From Marinisporobacter balticus (GTDB lineage: Bacteria > Bacillota > Clostridia > Peptostreptococcales > Thermotaleaceae), in assembly GCF_004345705.1 (NCBI RefSeq), contig NZ_SLWV01000017.1:12352-76351 (forward strand): a stretch of DNA of 64,000 nucleotides. The letters run 5' to 3'. The position numbers and the translations under genes are program-made. Position 1 is the stretch's first letter, and each line of letters starts with the position of its first letter. The notes under the pieces were generated by a model, which had not been told where the DNA came from, made no database searches, and saw nothing but the letters and a program-made list of their open reading frames with translations. Below are positions 8,747-18,851 of the stretch, in pieces.

Positions 8747-10192
8747 TTAAGATTTCCTTATGAAAAAGAATATACTCGTTCCTTTATTTAGCTCACTTTC
8801 AGCCCATATATCTCCCCCATGGGCCTTTATAATCTGCTTAGATATGGCTAAGCCTAATCCACTTCCCCCAATGGATGTATTTCTAGATTTATCTGCCCTA
8901 TAGAACCTATCAAAAATATATGGAAGGTCCTCTTTGCTTATACCCTTTCCGTTATCCTTAATTTCAATTTGAACAAACGCTTCATATTCTTCAATATTTA
9001 TTTGTATTACTAAATTTTTGTCTGATTTATATTTTATAGAATTTTGTATAATATTTAGTATTACACGCTGAAGCCTTTGTAAATCTACTATTACCCTAAT
9101 TTCTTCGTTTTCTTGATTAAATATTATATTTCCACCTATCTTTTCCATGTCAAAGCTTAAATCTTCAATACTATATTTTAAATATTTTACTATATCAATA
9201 GATTGAAAATCAAACTCTACCTTATTTAAGTCAAGCTTTGAAAATAAAAATAACTCATTTATTAAGTTTTCCATATGGTTAGCTTTATCATATATCGTAT
9301 TTATATATTTGTCCATTTTTTCTGGAGACTTCGCCACACCATCTTTTATTCCCTCTATATATCCTTTTATGGACATTATGGGCGTCTTTAAATCATGGGA
9401 TATATTAGATATTAGATTTTTTCTGTTTTCTTCATACTTAATTTGCATATCCCTAGCACGTCTTAATCTTAATCTCATATCTTCAAAATCTCTTATTAAA
9501 TTCCCCATCTCATCATTTCTATGATCTTCTATATGATAATCTAAATTACCTTTTTTAATATGGCTGGTTCCATTTTTTAATTTTTCAATAGGTTTTATTA
9601 TCCCTCTATACATAGAGAAGGTTAATCCAAAGGCTACTATTAGAACAGCTAATATCGTTACTGATATAGTAAATATTTTAGCTTTATTAATTACAGCATC
9701 CTCTTCTAACAAATCAATTATAATATAAATACTCATATTAGAATCATCTATTATAAAATCCCTTTGAGCAGCTACTACAAATCTTTCCTTTACAACAATT
9801 TCATACATTATATCTGTATTTTCACCAAAGTCAGATAATTTAGTTAATATTCTTTCTTCATTTACTATATCCGAAACATATTTTACTTTTCCATTTTCCT
9901 TTACTACAATACCTAAAAAGATTTCATCTAGTTCCTTATCGAAGGTTTTTAAATAATTTATATCTTTTAATTTTTCCTTATTGTTAAGGTAATCTATATT
10001 TAATTGTCTTAAAATCTTTCCACTCTTATAACCCATTGCTCTCGTTAACTTTAATGGATTTGCCTTTTCATAATAGTCTAATTTGTCATCAAATACTAAC
10101 CCGCTCAACATACCATTAAAGAGAAAAATGAGAATTATAGGGATGAGAATCATCCCTATGTATGAAAGTATAAGTCTAATTTTTATAGACAT
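8747..10192 (-). CDS. HAMP-domain sensor histidine kinase
   Basis: 481-aa membrane kinase paired with the regulator at 8025-8723. It has an N-terminal transmembrane segment, an extracytoplasmic sensing domain of about 150 residues, a second transmembrane segment, a HAMP linker, HisKA with ISHDLKTP (phospho-accepting histidine), and an HATPase domain with DNGKGI and GSGLGL. The longest frame starts at TTG 10204 inside the ribosome binding site; GGAGG at 10198-10202 fits ATG 10192 (5-nt spacing), which I chose. It follows the adaptor gene by about 12 bases. Confidence 0.92.
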   Translation of the reverse strand: MSIKIRLILSYIGMILIPIILIFLFNGMLSGLVFDDKLDYYEKANPLKLTRAMGYKSGKILRQLNIDYLNNKEKLKDINYLKTFDKELDEIFLGIVVKENGKVKYVSDIVNEERILTKLSDFGENTDIMYEIVVKERFVVAAQRDFIIDDSNMSIYIIIDLLEEDAVINKAKIFTISVTILAVLIVAFGLTFSMYRGIIKPIEKLKNGTSHIKKGNLDYHIEDHRNDEMGNLIRDFEDMRLRLRRARDMQIKYEENRKNLISNISHDLKTPIMSIKGYIEGIKDGVAKSPEKMDKYINTIYDKANHMENLINELFLFSKLDLNKVEFDFQSIDIVKYLKYSIEDLSFDMEKIGGNIIFNQENEEIRVIVDLQRLQRVILNIIQNSIKYKSDKNLVIQINIEEYEAFVQIEIKDNGKGISKEDLPYIFDRFYRADKSRNTSIGGSGLGLAISKQIIKAHGGDIWAESELNKGTSIFFFIRKS

Positions 10193-10204
10193 CATTTCCT
10201 CCAA

Positions 10205-11311
10205 TTAGTTTATTATTTTAACTTCACTTTTTTCATCCACATATTCTTGACCTTTTACAACCAATTGATCTCCTGCCTTCAATCCATTTTTAACTTGAAC
10301 CAATCCATTGTTTACGATTCCCTTCTCCACAACTATTTTCTTAGGCATATTCGTTTTCGTATCTACTACATATACATAATCTTCATCTTGTGCTTTTAAA
10401 ATAGACTTTTTAGGTACCTGAATTTGGTCATTAAGATTTGCTATTTTAAAATTAGCTTTTGCAAACATTCCGCTTCTTATTTTAGAATCTTTATTTGTAA
10501 CTTCTACTTCTACAGGATAGGTAGCGTTATTTCCTGTTCCCACTGGACTTATGGAAATTATTGTTCCATTATAGTTTTCATTTAATGACTCTATATATAC
10601 ATCCACTGGGTCGCCCACATTCATTCTGTTTACCACATTTTCTGCCACATTCACTTTAACATTCATTTTCTTTAAATTAACTATTTTAAAATCAGCATTC
10701 CCTGCCATTTCTCCAACTTCCACATTTTTCTCAGCAACTATACCACTTATAGGACTTTTTACTATGGTGTTTCCAATGGATAGTTCTTTATCTCTTTTAT
10801 TTAATTCCAGATCCTTTCTTGATTGATCTAGACTTAATGCAATTTGATCTAATTGAGACTGCGCATTATCCAAATCATTTTTAGAGACCGTTTTATTTTC
10901 GTATAATATCTTCATGTTATTATAGTCTCTAAATGCATCATTATATTTAATTTCTGAATCCTTTACACTTTTTTCCAGTGAACTAATTTTTATATCGCAG
11001 TTATTCACAAGGGTATCACTATCTACAGTATAAATAATATCCCCCTTGTTTACCTGATCTCCCACATTAAAATATATATTCTTTATTTCCCCTTTCGTCT
11101 TAGCTGCCACATTTGTTTCTTCTAATGGGTATGTTTTACCAAAAGAATCATATTCTTCTGTAACTGTAGATGTGGAGAGTTTCATTACTTCTACTGGCAC
11201 AACTTTCTTCTGAGCAGCTTGAGCTGCTACTTCTTTTTTGGCACAACCTGTGACACTAAATAGTAATCCTATCGTTAATGCAATCGTTGCACATATCTTA
11301 AGCTTCTTCAT
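10205..11311 (-). CDS. RND efflux periplasmic-adaptor-type subunit (HlyD/MFP family), lipoprotein
   Basis: 368-aa membrane fusion protein. The signal peptide ends in a lipobox (SVTGC, lipid-modified C23), so it is anchored on the outside of the membrane. Next come a barrel-sandwich half (GEIKNIYFNVGDQVNKGD), a coiled-coil hairpin around residues 85-150, the second lipoyl half (SPISGIVAEKNVEVGE), and beta-barrel and membrane-proximal domains. It partners the RND permease encoded just upstream; the two genes overlap by 14 bases. No TolC-like outer membrane channel is present, as expected for a Gram-positive cell. Confidence 0.93.
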   Translation of the reverse strand: MKKLKICATIALTIGLLFSVTGCAKKEVAAQAAQKKVVPVEVMKLSTSTVTEEYDSFGKTYPLEETNVAAKTKGEIKNIYFNVGDQVNKGDIIYTVDSDTLVNNCDIKISSLEKSVKDSEIKYNDAFRDYNNMKILYENKTVSKNDLDNAQSQLDQIALSLDQSRKDLELNKRDKELSIGNTIVKSPISGIVAEKNVEVGEMAGNADFKIVNLKKMNVKVNVAENVVNRMNVGDPVDVYIESLNENYNGTIISISPVGTGNNATYPVEVEVTNKDSKIRSGMFAKANFKIANLNDQIQVPKKSILKAQDEDYVYVVDTKTNMPKKIVVEKGIVNNGLVQVKNGLKAGDQLVVKGQEYVDEKSEVKIIN

Positions 11312-14300
11312 TTTCTACTCTCCCCTTTTTCTTATTTGACCAATACACCTTAGTTTCCTCTAATAAAGAGTATCCTATCGGAATGATTACTAAAGTTAAT
11401 ACGGTAGACGCAACTAATCCAAATATCAAAGCATAACCCATTTCTCCATATTCAGCATTCTTTATAGCTAGAGGTAATATTCCCCCTATAGTCGTTATGG
11501 ACGTTGCAAACACTGGCATAAATCTAGTCTTTCCTGCTTCTCTAACCGCATCTAATAAATTGCGCCCACTTTTTCTCAAATAGTTCGTATAATCAACCAA
11601 TACGATTGCATCATTAACCGCTATACCAACTAAGGCTACTAATCCCATAAACCCATACATACCGAAGTTGTTATTCGTAAGTATAAGTCCCCCCATTACA
11701 CCGATCATTGCTAGCGGAACGGATACTAATATTACGATCGGCTGAGATAGAGAGTTAAATTGTACTGCTAATATGATAAATACTAGCAATACAGCTATGA
11801 TCATATCTATAAATAGTTCTGTAAAAGATTCTTCCGTATCTTGTGTCTCTCCACCATAAGCTATATTTACTCCCTTTGGTAGGGGATAATCTTTTATTTC
11901 ATTTTTAAATTCTTGAATTACATCCCTTGAAGTTACCCCTTCTACTTCCCCTTCTATTTTTACGATTCTATCTAAATCATCATGTTCGATCTCAGATAGT
12001 CCTATATCTTCCTTTATACTTGCAACTGTTTTAAATGGAACTTTTTCACCCTTATTAGAAGTTATATCTATCTTTTCTAAATCTCTTAGCGTTTTAAATT
12101 CATCCTTATACTTTTTTATGATGATATCTGTCTCTTCATTGTTTTGTTTAAGCTCAGATACCTTTATCCCTTGAATTGTATTTCTTATTTGCATAGATAC
12201 ATCTGTCACGCTTAATCCTAAAGTGGCTGCCTTTTCCTTATTAATCTTTATTTGAAGTTCTGGTCTACCACCTTCTAAACTAGTAAATACCTCTGTCGTT
12301 CCATTTATATTATCTATAATTTTTTTAAAATCATTCGCAACTTCTTTTATACGATTTAGGTCATCTCCCCTTAATTCAATGCTAATAGGCTTACCATTAG
12401 AAGGACCATGTCGTTGCTTACCTATCGTAATCTTAGCTCCAGGAATGTTTGCCATTTCACTTCTAACCATTGCTGCAATTTCATTACTACTTCTTTTCCT
12501 TTCATCTGTTTCTACTAGGTTTACATCTACTGATGCCTTATTAGAATCACTGCCTAGGCTACTTACAAAGTTATCTACTTCTTCATACTTATATAATAAG
12601 CTTTCTACCTCTTCAACCACATGAGCTGTTTCACTTAAAAGATACCCTGGTGGCGTCTCTATATTAATCGTAAATGTTGTACTATCTGTATCTGGCAATA
12701 ATTTAATTTTCAATAATCCCATAGGTATTGTAGCTAAACTCGTCACAAATAGAGCAAAGGCACATACTAATACCAAAATTCTCTTCTTTTTAGAACTTAA
12801 TACGCTGCCCATAAAACTTGAATAAATCTTGATTATACCCATATCTTCATGGGAAGTATTTTCTTTCATTTTAAATTTCTTTATAAATATAGCTCCTGCA
12901 AACAGCATCGCCAATACTACAGTTATTATGGCAATCTTTCCATCTATACTAAAGGCATATATTGAAAGTATAAACACAAATACTACAGAAAATATATCAT
13001 TCAATTTCTTTATCTTAGGACTAACTTTCTTTCCATCCTTCTTATATTTACTTAAAAACTTAGAACAAAGTACTGGCGTAATTACTAAGGATATTACAAA
13101 GGATGAACCTATCGCAAACATTACAACTATAGGGATTACCTTCATAAACTGTCCCATGATTCCTCCCATCAAGGCCATTGGGAAAAAGGCCGCCATGGTA
13201 GTTAAAGTAGATGCCATTACTGCTGGTGCCACTTGGTTTGTAGCAACCTTAGAAGCAGTCATTACATCATATCCTTCATCCCTTATTCTATCTATGTTCT
13301 CCATTATAACGATCGCATTATCTACAAGCATCCCTAAGGCTAGGATTAATGCCAGTACAGATACGCCATTAAAGGTCATGTCTGTATTTTTCATAAGAAT
13401 GAAACTACATAATAGGGATAATGGAATTACAAAGGATACGATTATGGACTCTCTAAGGCCTATGAACAGAAATAAAACGATGATTACTACTAATAATCCT
13501 GAAATCGCATTAGATACTACATCATTTAAGGAGTCCTGTACATCTACAGCTTGATTGTTTGCCACACTTATAAATACATCTGATGGATATAAAATTCCTT
13601 TTTCGCCTTCTATCAAAGCTAATATTTCGTTACAGGGTCCAATGATATCTCCATCATCTTCTCTTGTTACGGATAATTTTATAGTATTCGTGGTCTTATT
13701 TTGCTCAGACATACCCCTTTCAAACATTTGAGCATAAGACGCTACGTCTTCAAAAGCATCCTTTACTTCTGCCACATCTTTTAATTTTAAAGCCACATTA
13801 TCTTTCGTCATTATGACAGTATTTTCTATTTCTTCTATTTCTTTAAAAGAACCAATCGTTCTTATATTGTAATTTGTATCATCTAAATCTATATCTCCAC
13901 CTGGGAAATCTACATTTGAACTTGAAATGGAATTTTTTATGTCTCCAGTAGTAAGGTTATAAGTTTTTAGCTTACCTTCATCGATGTATATGTGTATTTC
14001 CCTATCAAGTCCACCTGTTAAGTCTACTTCTTGTATACCATCTATCTTTTCAATTTCATCTTTAATATCTTCTGCTATATTTTTTAACGTAACTAAATCA
14101 TAATCGCCACTTATATTTAATTGCATAATGGGCGATTTTCCTATATCATATTTTCTAACTATAGGATCATCACTATCTTCTGGTAATTTACTTTTCATTT
14201 TTGATATTTCATTATTTATATCTTGTATTTTCTTATCTACATCTGTTCCAATTTCATATTCTATCGTTATACTAGATACCCCATTTTGGGATGTAGAGGT

Positions 14301-14582
14301 AATCTCTTTTATATCCTCGAGTCCATTTATCTTACTTTCTATTTCATCTGTAATGAGGTTTTCTATCTCATTAGGTGATGCGCCCACATATGTAGTCATT
14401 ATGTTTACATAAGGAAGTTCAATTTCAGGTGATCTCTCTCTAGGTAATCCTATGTAGGCAGTTCCTCCTAATAATAATAATCCTATTAGGATTAAATATA
14501 CTACCCTATATCTTTCAACAAAAAAATTAGACATTCGCCCTAGAATATTTATTTCATCATTTATCTCATTTTTATTGCTCAA
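11298..14582 (-). CDS. RND (AcrB/HAE1-type) efflux permease
   Basis: 1094-aa proton-driven export pump. Two repeated halves each have one N-terminal membrane helix, a large extracytoplasmic loop (about 40-340 and 620-880) and a bundle of helices. ALGMLVDNAIVIMEN marks the conserved TM4 region, and a cytoplasmic insert occurs between the halves. The longest frame begins with TTG at 14582 behind GAAGGGG; an ATG at codon 17 (MSNFFVERYR) is an alternative. First gene of the operon RND permease, adaptor, kinase, regulator. Likely substrates are hydrophobic toxic compounds, but the sequence does not tell which. Confidence 0.94.
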   Translation of the reverse strand: MSNKNEINDEINILGRMSNFFVERYRVVYLILIGLLLLGGTAYIGLPRERSPEIELPYVNIMTTYVGASPNEIENLITDEIESKINGLEDIKEITSTSQNGVSSITIEYEIGTDVDKKIQDINNEISKMKSKLPEDSDDPIVRKYDIGKSPIMQLNISGDYDLVTLKNIAEDIKDEIEKIDGIQEVDLTGGLDREIHIYIDEGKLKTYNLTTGDIKNSISSSNVDFPGGDIDLDDTNYNIRTIGSFKEIEEIENTVIMTKDNVALKLKDVAEVKDAFEDVASYAQMFERGMSEQNKTTNTIKLSVTREDDGDIIGPCNEILALIEGEKGILYPSDVFISVANNQAVDVQDSLNDVVSNAISGLLVVIIVLFLFIGLRESIIVSFVIPLSLLCSFILMKNTDMTFNGVSVLALILALGMLVDNAIVIMENIDRIRDEGYDVMTASKVATNQVAPAVMASTLTTMAAFFPMALMGGIMGQFMKVIPIVVMFAIGSSFVISLVITPVLCSKFLSKYKKDGKKVSPKIKKLNDIFSVVFVFILSIYAFSIDGKIAIITVVLAMLFAGAIFIKKFKMKENTSHEDMGIIKIYSSFMGSVLSSKKKRILVLVCAFALFVTSLATIPMGLLKIKLLPDTDSTTFTINIETPPGYLLSETAHVVEEVESLLYKYEEVDNFVSSLGSDSNKASVDVNLVETDERKRSSNEIAAMVRSEMANIPGAKITIGKQRHGPSNGKPISIELRGDDLNRIKEVANDFKKIIDNINGTTEVFTSLEGGRPELQIKINKEKAATLGLSVTDVSMQIRNTIQGIKVSELKQNNEETDIIIKKYKDEFKTLRDLEKIDITSNKGEKVPFKTVASIKEDIGLSEIEHDDLDRIVKIEGEVEGVTSRDVIQEFKNEIKDYPLPKGVNIAYGGETQDTEESFTELFIDMIIAVLLVFIILAVQFNSLSQPIVILVSVPLAMIGVMGGLILTNNNFGMYGFMGLVALVGIAVNDAIVLVDYTNYLRKSGRNLLDAVREAGKTRFMPVFATSITTIGGILPLAIKNAEYGEMGYALIFGLVASTVLTLVIIPIGYSLLEETKVYWSNKKKGRVENEEA

Positions 14583-14741
14583 ATCCCCTTCACCGCCTTT
14601 ATTTTTTTCAATACAATTATTTGATAACTATATATTAACCTATAACTATTAAATAAGAATAAACAAATTATTAATTTTTTATTAACTAAATATGGATAAA
14701 AAATTAATCCCTATAATTTGTACCCGTTCATTGAAAAAAAT

Positions 14742-14778
14742 AAAAAGCTAGAAGCTCCTAATAGCCTTCTAGTTTTTT
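14742..14778 (-). terminator. Terminator of the antiporter operon
   Basis: CTAGAAG (14748-14754) pairs with CTTCTAG (14766-14772), followed on the minus strand by a T-rich tract. It lies about 45 bases beyond the last antiporter gene and upstream of the RND operon. Confidence 0.85.
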
Positions 14779-14822
14779 ATAAATTTGAGCAGCTGCGATA
14801 GCTGCATGCATTTTTTTATATG

Positions 14823-16808
14823 CTACATAAAAACAACGATACTTAAAACCATTATCAAAACAATTCCTACAATAAATACAGAATAGCTCAAGCTATTCAT
14901 ATTCTTATACATTTTCCCTATAACCTCCGACAAACTATGAAACTCTGCACCAATATCTTCGATAAAATATTTTACATCCATGTAATTTTTCTTTCTTTCT
15001 TTTCTAGGTCTTTCATATCTTATTTGCATACCACTGATTTTTCTCATTCCAACCCGCACTAAAAGTACTAAATCCACTACAACACGATCAATAAAGTGAA
15101 AAATAGATGAAGTCGCTGCAAAGGTGATGTTAAGAATGGGGACATAAATATCTTTTTCTATGTTAACCCAATTTAGAGATGGATTGACATAAAATATTTT
15201 CTCCCCATCATTTTTTCTAAGATATAATCTGAGAAATCCTATATAAATAAATACCCCGATCATTATGGTAATAATAGACGATTGTATGTTGTGGTATGTG
15301 TAAAAATGTGGATCAATATGGCCATGGGCGTGTAATGTTTCTAAAGATTTTTCGATAATAGGCAGCAGCACATGGGGTCTTAACCCTACATAAACAATGA
15401 TTGCTCCTAAAATAGCCATAGGAAATAGCGCTCTTTTTCGGACATGGTTCTTATATTGCCCACAGTATTTTTCATCTTTTTCCATAAACACAGCTACAAA
15501 TATTTTCAGTAGATAGGCAATAGTAAATCCACTGCTTACAGTAAATATAACTTCTGCCAATGTCCACCACATGCTTTCATATATATTCTCAGCTTCCAGC
15601 AAAGCTTCATGCAAAAGGGTTTTGCTTATAAATCCATTAAATCCAGGCATTCCAATGATCGCTAATAGACCTATGAAAAATACAATTTTTAGCAGATTCT
15701 TATTTTTACCAAATCCTCTTATCACATTGATACTTAATTCATGCAAGATCATATAAATAATGCCTGCACCCATAAATAATAGTACCTTAAAGATTGCATG
15801 ATTAAATATATGATACAACGTTCCATAGATTGCGATAGTATTATGTTGTCTTAATATTCCTACAAGTCCTATCCCAACTAATATATACCCTGCCTGACTC
15901 ATACTACTATAGGCTAGAATTCTTTTGATATTTCTTTGGAGCAATGCCAAGAATCCACCTATAAACATATTGATAAAGCCTAATACCAATATGACAGAAG
16001 AAAGAATTAAATCTCCCTCCATAAGGACTACTACGGTTACAATTATGCCAAAAATACCCGTCTTTATAAGAATTGCTGAGAGAACAGCACTTGCAGGGGT
16101 AGGTGCAGCAGGATGCGCCTTTGGAAGCCATACATGGAAAGGAAACATGCTCGCTTTTGTGCCAAATCCAATAATAATCAACCCACTAATCAAATATTTT
16201 ATATTCCCTAATGTTCTCATCTTCGAAGGTAGTTCGCTTATATTTAAAGTAGCTGTATAGTCATATAATAAAAACAAACCCATCAGTAGTATCATTCCAG
16301 CCCCAATCGCCATACCTATATATGACTTTCCTGCATCATGCGCATATTGATCTTCGTCATGGATAATCAAAGCATAAGAGGTAAAAGACATGATTTCAAA
16401 GAATGTAAATAAATTTAAAATATTTTCAGATAAGAATATACCTACTGTACTCCCTAGCGTAAGCATAAAAAATGCATAATATCTATTTCTATTTTTATAC
16501 TTTATTAAATATTGGGTAGAATACATCGTCGTTAAAAACCATATGAAGGTTGTTATAAAAACAAAAATATATCGAAAAGCATCTAATTTTAAATATAATC
16601 CAATTCCCATAATATCTGGTATGAAAATTTCAATAGCGTTCTCCATCACCTGTCTGTACAGCAGAATGACCATTAAAAATTCTATTCCTGTCATAACCAC
16701 ATTAAATAGCTCTCTATAGCTTTCACTCCTTTTTCCAATAATCCATCCTAAAAAAGAAGCGATCCCAGGAAGCATCAAAATAATTAATAAGGATATTTGG
16801 TATATCAA
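14823..16808 (-). CDS. NuoL/MrpA-type proton-conducting antiporter subunit (copy 2)
   Basis: 661-aa polytopic membrane protein of the proton-conducting transporter family (NuoL/M/N, MrpA/D), with about 14-16 helices. Landmarks are the FFEIMSFTSYALI helix with the conserved membrane glutamate, FPFHVWLPKAHPAAPTPASA, and the lysine/histidine-rich later helices (LYHIFNHAIFKVLLF). A C-terminal tail with a further helix extends beyond the MrpD length. The start is TTG 16808 behind AAAGGAG. It is a close paralogue of the preceding gene (16880-18826) along its whole length, so this is a tandem duplication. Last gene of the operon. Confidence 0.9.
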   Translation of the reverse strand: MIYQISLLIILMLPGIASFLGWIIGKRSESYRELFNVVMTGIEFLMVILLYRQVMENAIEIFIPDIMGIGLYLKLDAFRYIFVFITTFIWFLTTMYSTQYLIKYKNRNRYYAFFMLTLGSTVGIFLSENILNLFTFFEIMSFTSYALIIHDEDQYAHDAGKSYIGMAIGAGMILLMGLFLLYDYTATLNISELPSKMRTLGNIKYLISGLIIIGFGTKASMFPFHVWLPKAHPAAPTPASAVLSAILIKTGIFGIIVTVVVLMEGDLILSSVILVLGFINMFIGGFLALLQRNIKRILAYSSMSQAGYILVGIGLVGILRQHNTIAIYGTLYHIFNHAIFKVLLFMGAGIIYMILHELSINVIRGFGKNKNLLKIVFFIGLLAIIGMPGFNGFISKTLLHEALLEAENIYESMWWTLAEVIFTVSSGFTIAYLLKIFVAVFMEKDEKYCGQYKNHVRKRALFPMAILGAIIVYVGLRPHVLLPIIEKSLETLHAHGHIDPHFYTYHNIQSSIITIMIGVFIYIGFLRLYLRKNDGEKIFYVNPSLNWVNIEKDIYVPILNITFAATSSIFHFIDRVVVDLVLLVRVGMRKISGMQIRYERPRKERKKNYMDVKYFIEDIGAEFHSLSEVIGKMYKNMNSLSYSVFIVGIVLIMVLSIVVFM

Positions 16809-16879
16809 AATCGTATCATCTCCTTTCTAAGTGAGAAGATTCTTTTTCCTTTTTAAAAAAAGACTCTTTCTCTAATTTA

Positions 16880-18826
16880 CTAAAAAGTCAACATTACCAA
16901 AGTAACTACAAGAATGGTTGCTACAATAAACACAGAATAAGTTAAGCTATTCATATTCTTAGCCAGTTTGTTCAAGAAATCTTTCAAACTGTTCATCTCT
17001 ACATAACTGTCTTTTATTTGTCCATAACTATCCCTTTTTATTTGCATACCACTAAACTTATTCACTTTATTACTTGTATAATGAACAAAATTTACTACCC
17101 CTCTATCAATCACATGAAAAACTACTGAAGTGGATGTAAATATGGCCATTAGCGAAGGTTCATAGACATTTCTTTCAAGATTAAACCAATTTAAAGATGG
17201 ATTTACATAAAAGCTGCTATTTCCATCCTTCTTTCTTAAATATTTTCTCACAAAAATCACATAAATACCTACGCCTAAACCGATTGTGAATAGAGAAGCT
17301 TTTATATTATTAAATGTATAAAAGTGTATTTCTATTTCTCCATCTACACCAAAGTTTTTTATAGCTTGATCAATTATAGTTAATACTGTTTCTGGTCGCA
17401 TCCCTATATAAATGACCGCTACACTTAAAACAACCATAGGGAGTAGTGCTCTTTTACAAATAGGTTCTTTAAATTGACCTTTATATTTTTCATCGTTCTC
17501 CATAAACACAGTGATAAAAATCTTTAGCATATATGCCACTGTAAAACTACTGCTTATAGTAAAGATCATTCCTGCTATGGTAAGTCCTATATTCGGATAC
17601 CTATGCCCAGCCTCAGCTAGCGCTTCATGCAAAAGAGTTTTACTGATAAACCCATTAAAGCCAGGCATCCCAATAATCGCTAAAAACCCTACTAAAAAAA
17701 CTATCTTCAACCCTTGTTTATGTTTCCCAAATCCTTTGATCTGGTTGATACTCACCTCATGTAAAACCATGTAAATAATTCCTGTTCCCATAAACAACAA
17801 TACTTTAAATAGTGCATGATTGATAATATGATACAGCGTTCCATAGACTGCGATAAGCTTATTTTCTTTCAATACCCCCATTAGGCCAATCCCTACCAAT
17901 ATATACCCAGCTTGGCTCATGCCACTATATGCTAAAATCCTTTTAATATTTCTCTGAAACAAGGCCAAAAGACCTCCTATAAACATATTCATAAGTCCTA
18001 ATATGAGTATTACCGCAGAGATCATAAAATCTCCTTGCATCAAATATTGTGTTGTAATCAGTATCCCAAATAATCCCGTTTTTAAGAGTACCCCAGAAAG
18101 AATTGCACTCGCAGGTGTAGGTGCAGCTGGATAAACTTTTGAAACCCATACATGTAGTGGTACAATACTGGCTTTTACACCAAATCCTACGATAATCAAA
18201 AAGCTTATTAAATATTTTATATTTCCAAGCTGAATAAGTTTTTCTCCTATTTCAGTGATATTGAGTACGCCTGTATACTCATACAATAGAAAAAGTCCCA
18301 TCAACAATACCATTCCGCCAGCAATTGCCATTCCTATATATATTTTCCCTGCATCTAGTGCATATTGATCTTCATCATGAATGATCAATGCGTACGAAGT
18401 AAAAGACATAATTTCAAAGAATGTAAATAGATTGAGTATATTTTCAGATAAGAAAATCCCGATTGTGCTCGCCAATGTGAGCATAAAAAAGGCATAATAT
18501 CTATTCCTATTTTTATACTTTATTAAATACTGCGTAGAATACATCGTTGTTAGAAACCATATAAAACTAGAAATCCATACAAAGATATACCGAAAAATAT
18601 CTAGTTTCAGGTGCAATCCCGTGCCCATAATATCTGATATAAAAAGATTTACAGGCGCATTACTTACTTCTTTATAAAGTAATATTACAATTAAAAATTC
18701 TATCCCTGTTATGATAATATTGAATAAATCTCTATTTCTTTCACTCTTCTTTCCTATTAAATAGCCCACAAAACCAGCTACCGCAGGAAGTAATAAAATT
18801 ATCAATAAAGCGATTTGTCCAATCAA
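16880..18826 (-). CDS. NuoL/MrpA-type proton-conducting antiporter subunit (copy 1)
   Basis: Same family and architecture as 14823-16808, including FFEIMSFTSYALI, VPLHVWVSKVYPAAPTP and LYHIINHALFKVLLF. I set the start at TTG 18826 (GAGGGTGAGG just before it), because the paralogue begins at the matching codon. The longer frame from ATG 18871 would overlap the previous gene by 20 bases. A substitution in the HVW segment (VSKVYP for LPKAHP) distinguishes the two copies, so their transport roles may differ. Confidence 0.88.
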   Translation of the reverse strand: MIGQIALLIILLLPAVAGFVGYLIGKKSERNRDLFNIIITGIEFLIVILLYKEVSNAPVNLFISDIMGTGLHLKLDIFRYIFVWISSFIWFLTTMYSTQYLIKYKNRNRYYAFFMLTLASTIGIFLSENILNLFTFFEIMSFTSYALIIHDEDQYALDAGKIYIGMAIAGGMVLLMGLFLLYEYTGVLNITEIGEKLIQLGNIKYLISFLIIVGFGVKASIVPLHVWVSKVYPAAPTPASAILSGVLLKTGLFGILITTQYLMQGDFMISAVILILGLMNMFIGGLLALFQRNIKRILAYSGMSQAGYILVGIGLMGVLKENKLIAVYGTLYHIINHALFKVLLFMGTGIIYMVLHEVSINQIKGFGKHKQGLKIVFLVGFLAIIGMPGFNGFISKTLLHEALAEAGHRYPNIGLTIAGMIFTISSSFTVAYMLKIFITVFMENDEKYKGQFKEPICKRALLPMVVLSVAVIYIGMRPETVLTIIDQAIKNFGVDGEIEIHFYTFNNIKASLFTIGLGVGIYVIFVRKYLRKKDGNSSFYVNPSLNWFNLERNVYEPSLMAIFTSTSVVFHVIDRGVVNFVHYTSNKVNKFSGMQIKRDSYGQIKDSYVEMNSLKDFLNKLAKNMNSLTYSVFIVATILVVTLVMLTF

Positions 18827-18851
18827 ATCCTCACCCTCTTCTGTAAAAAAA

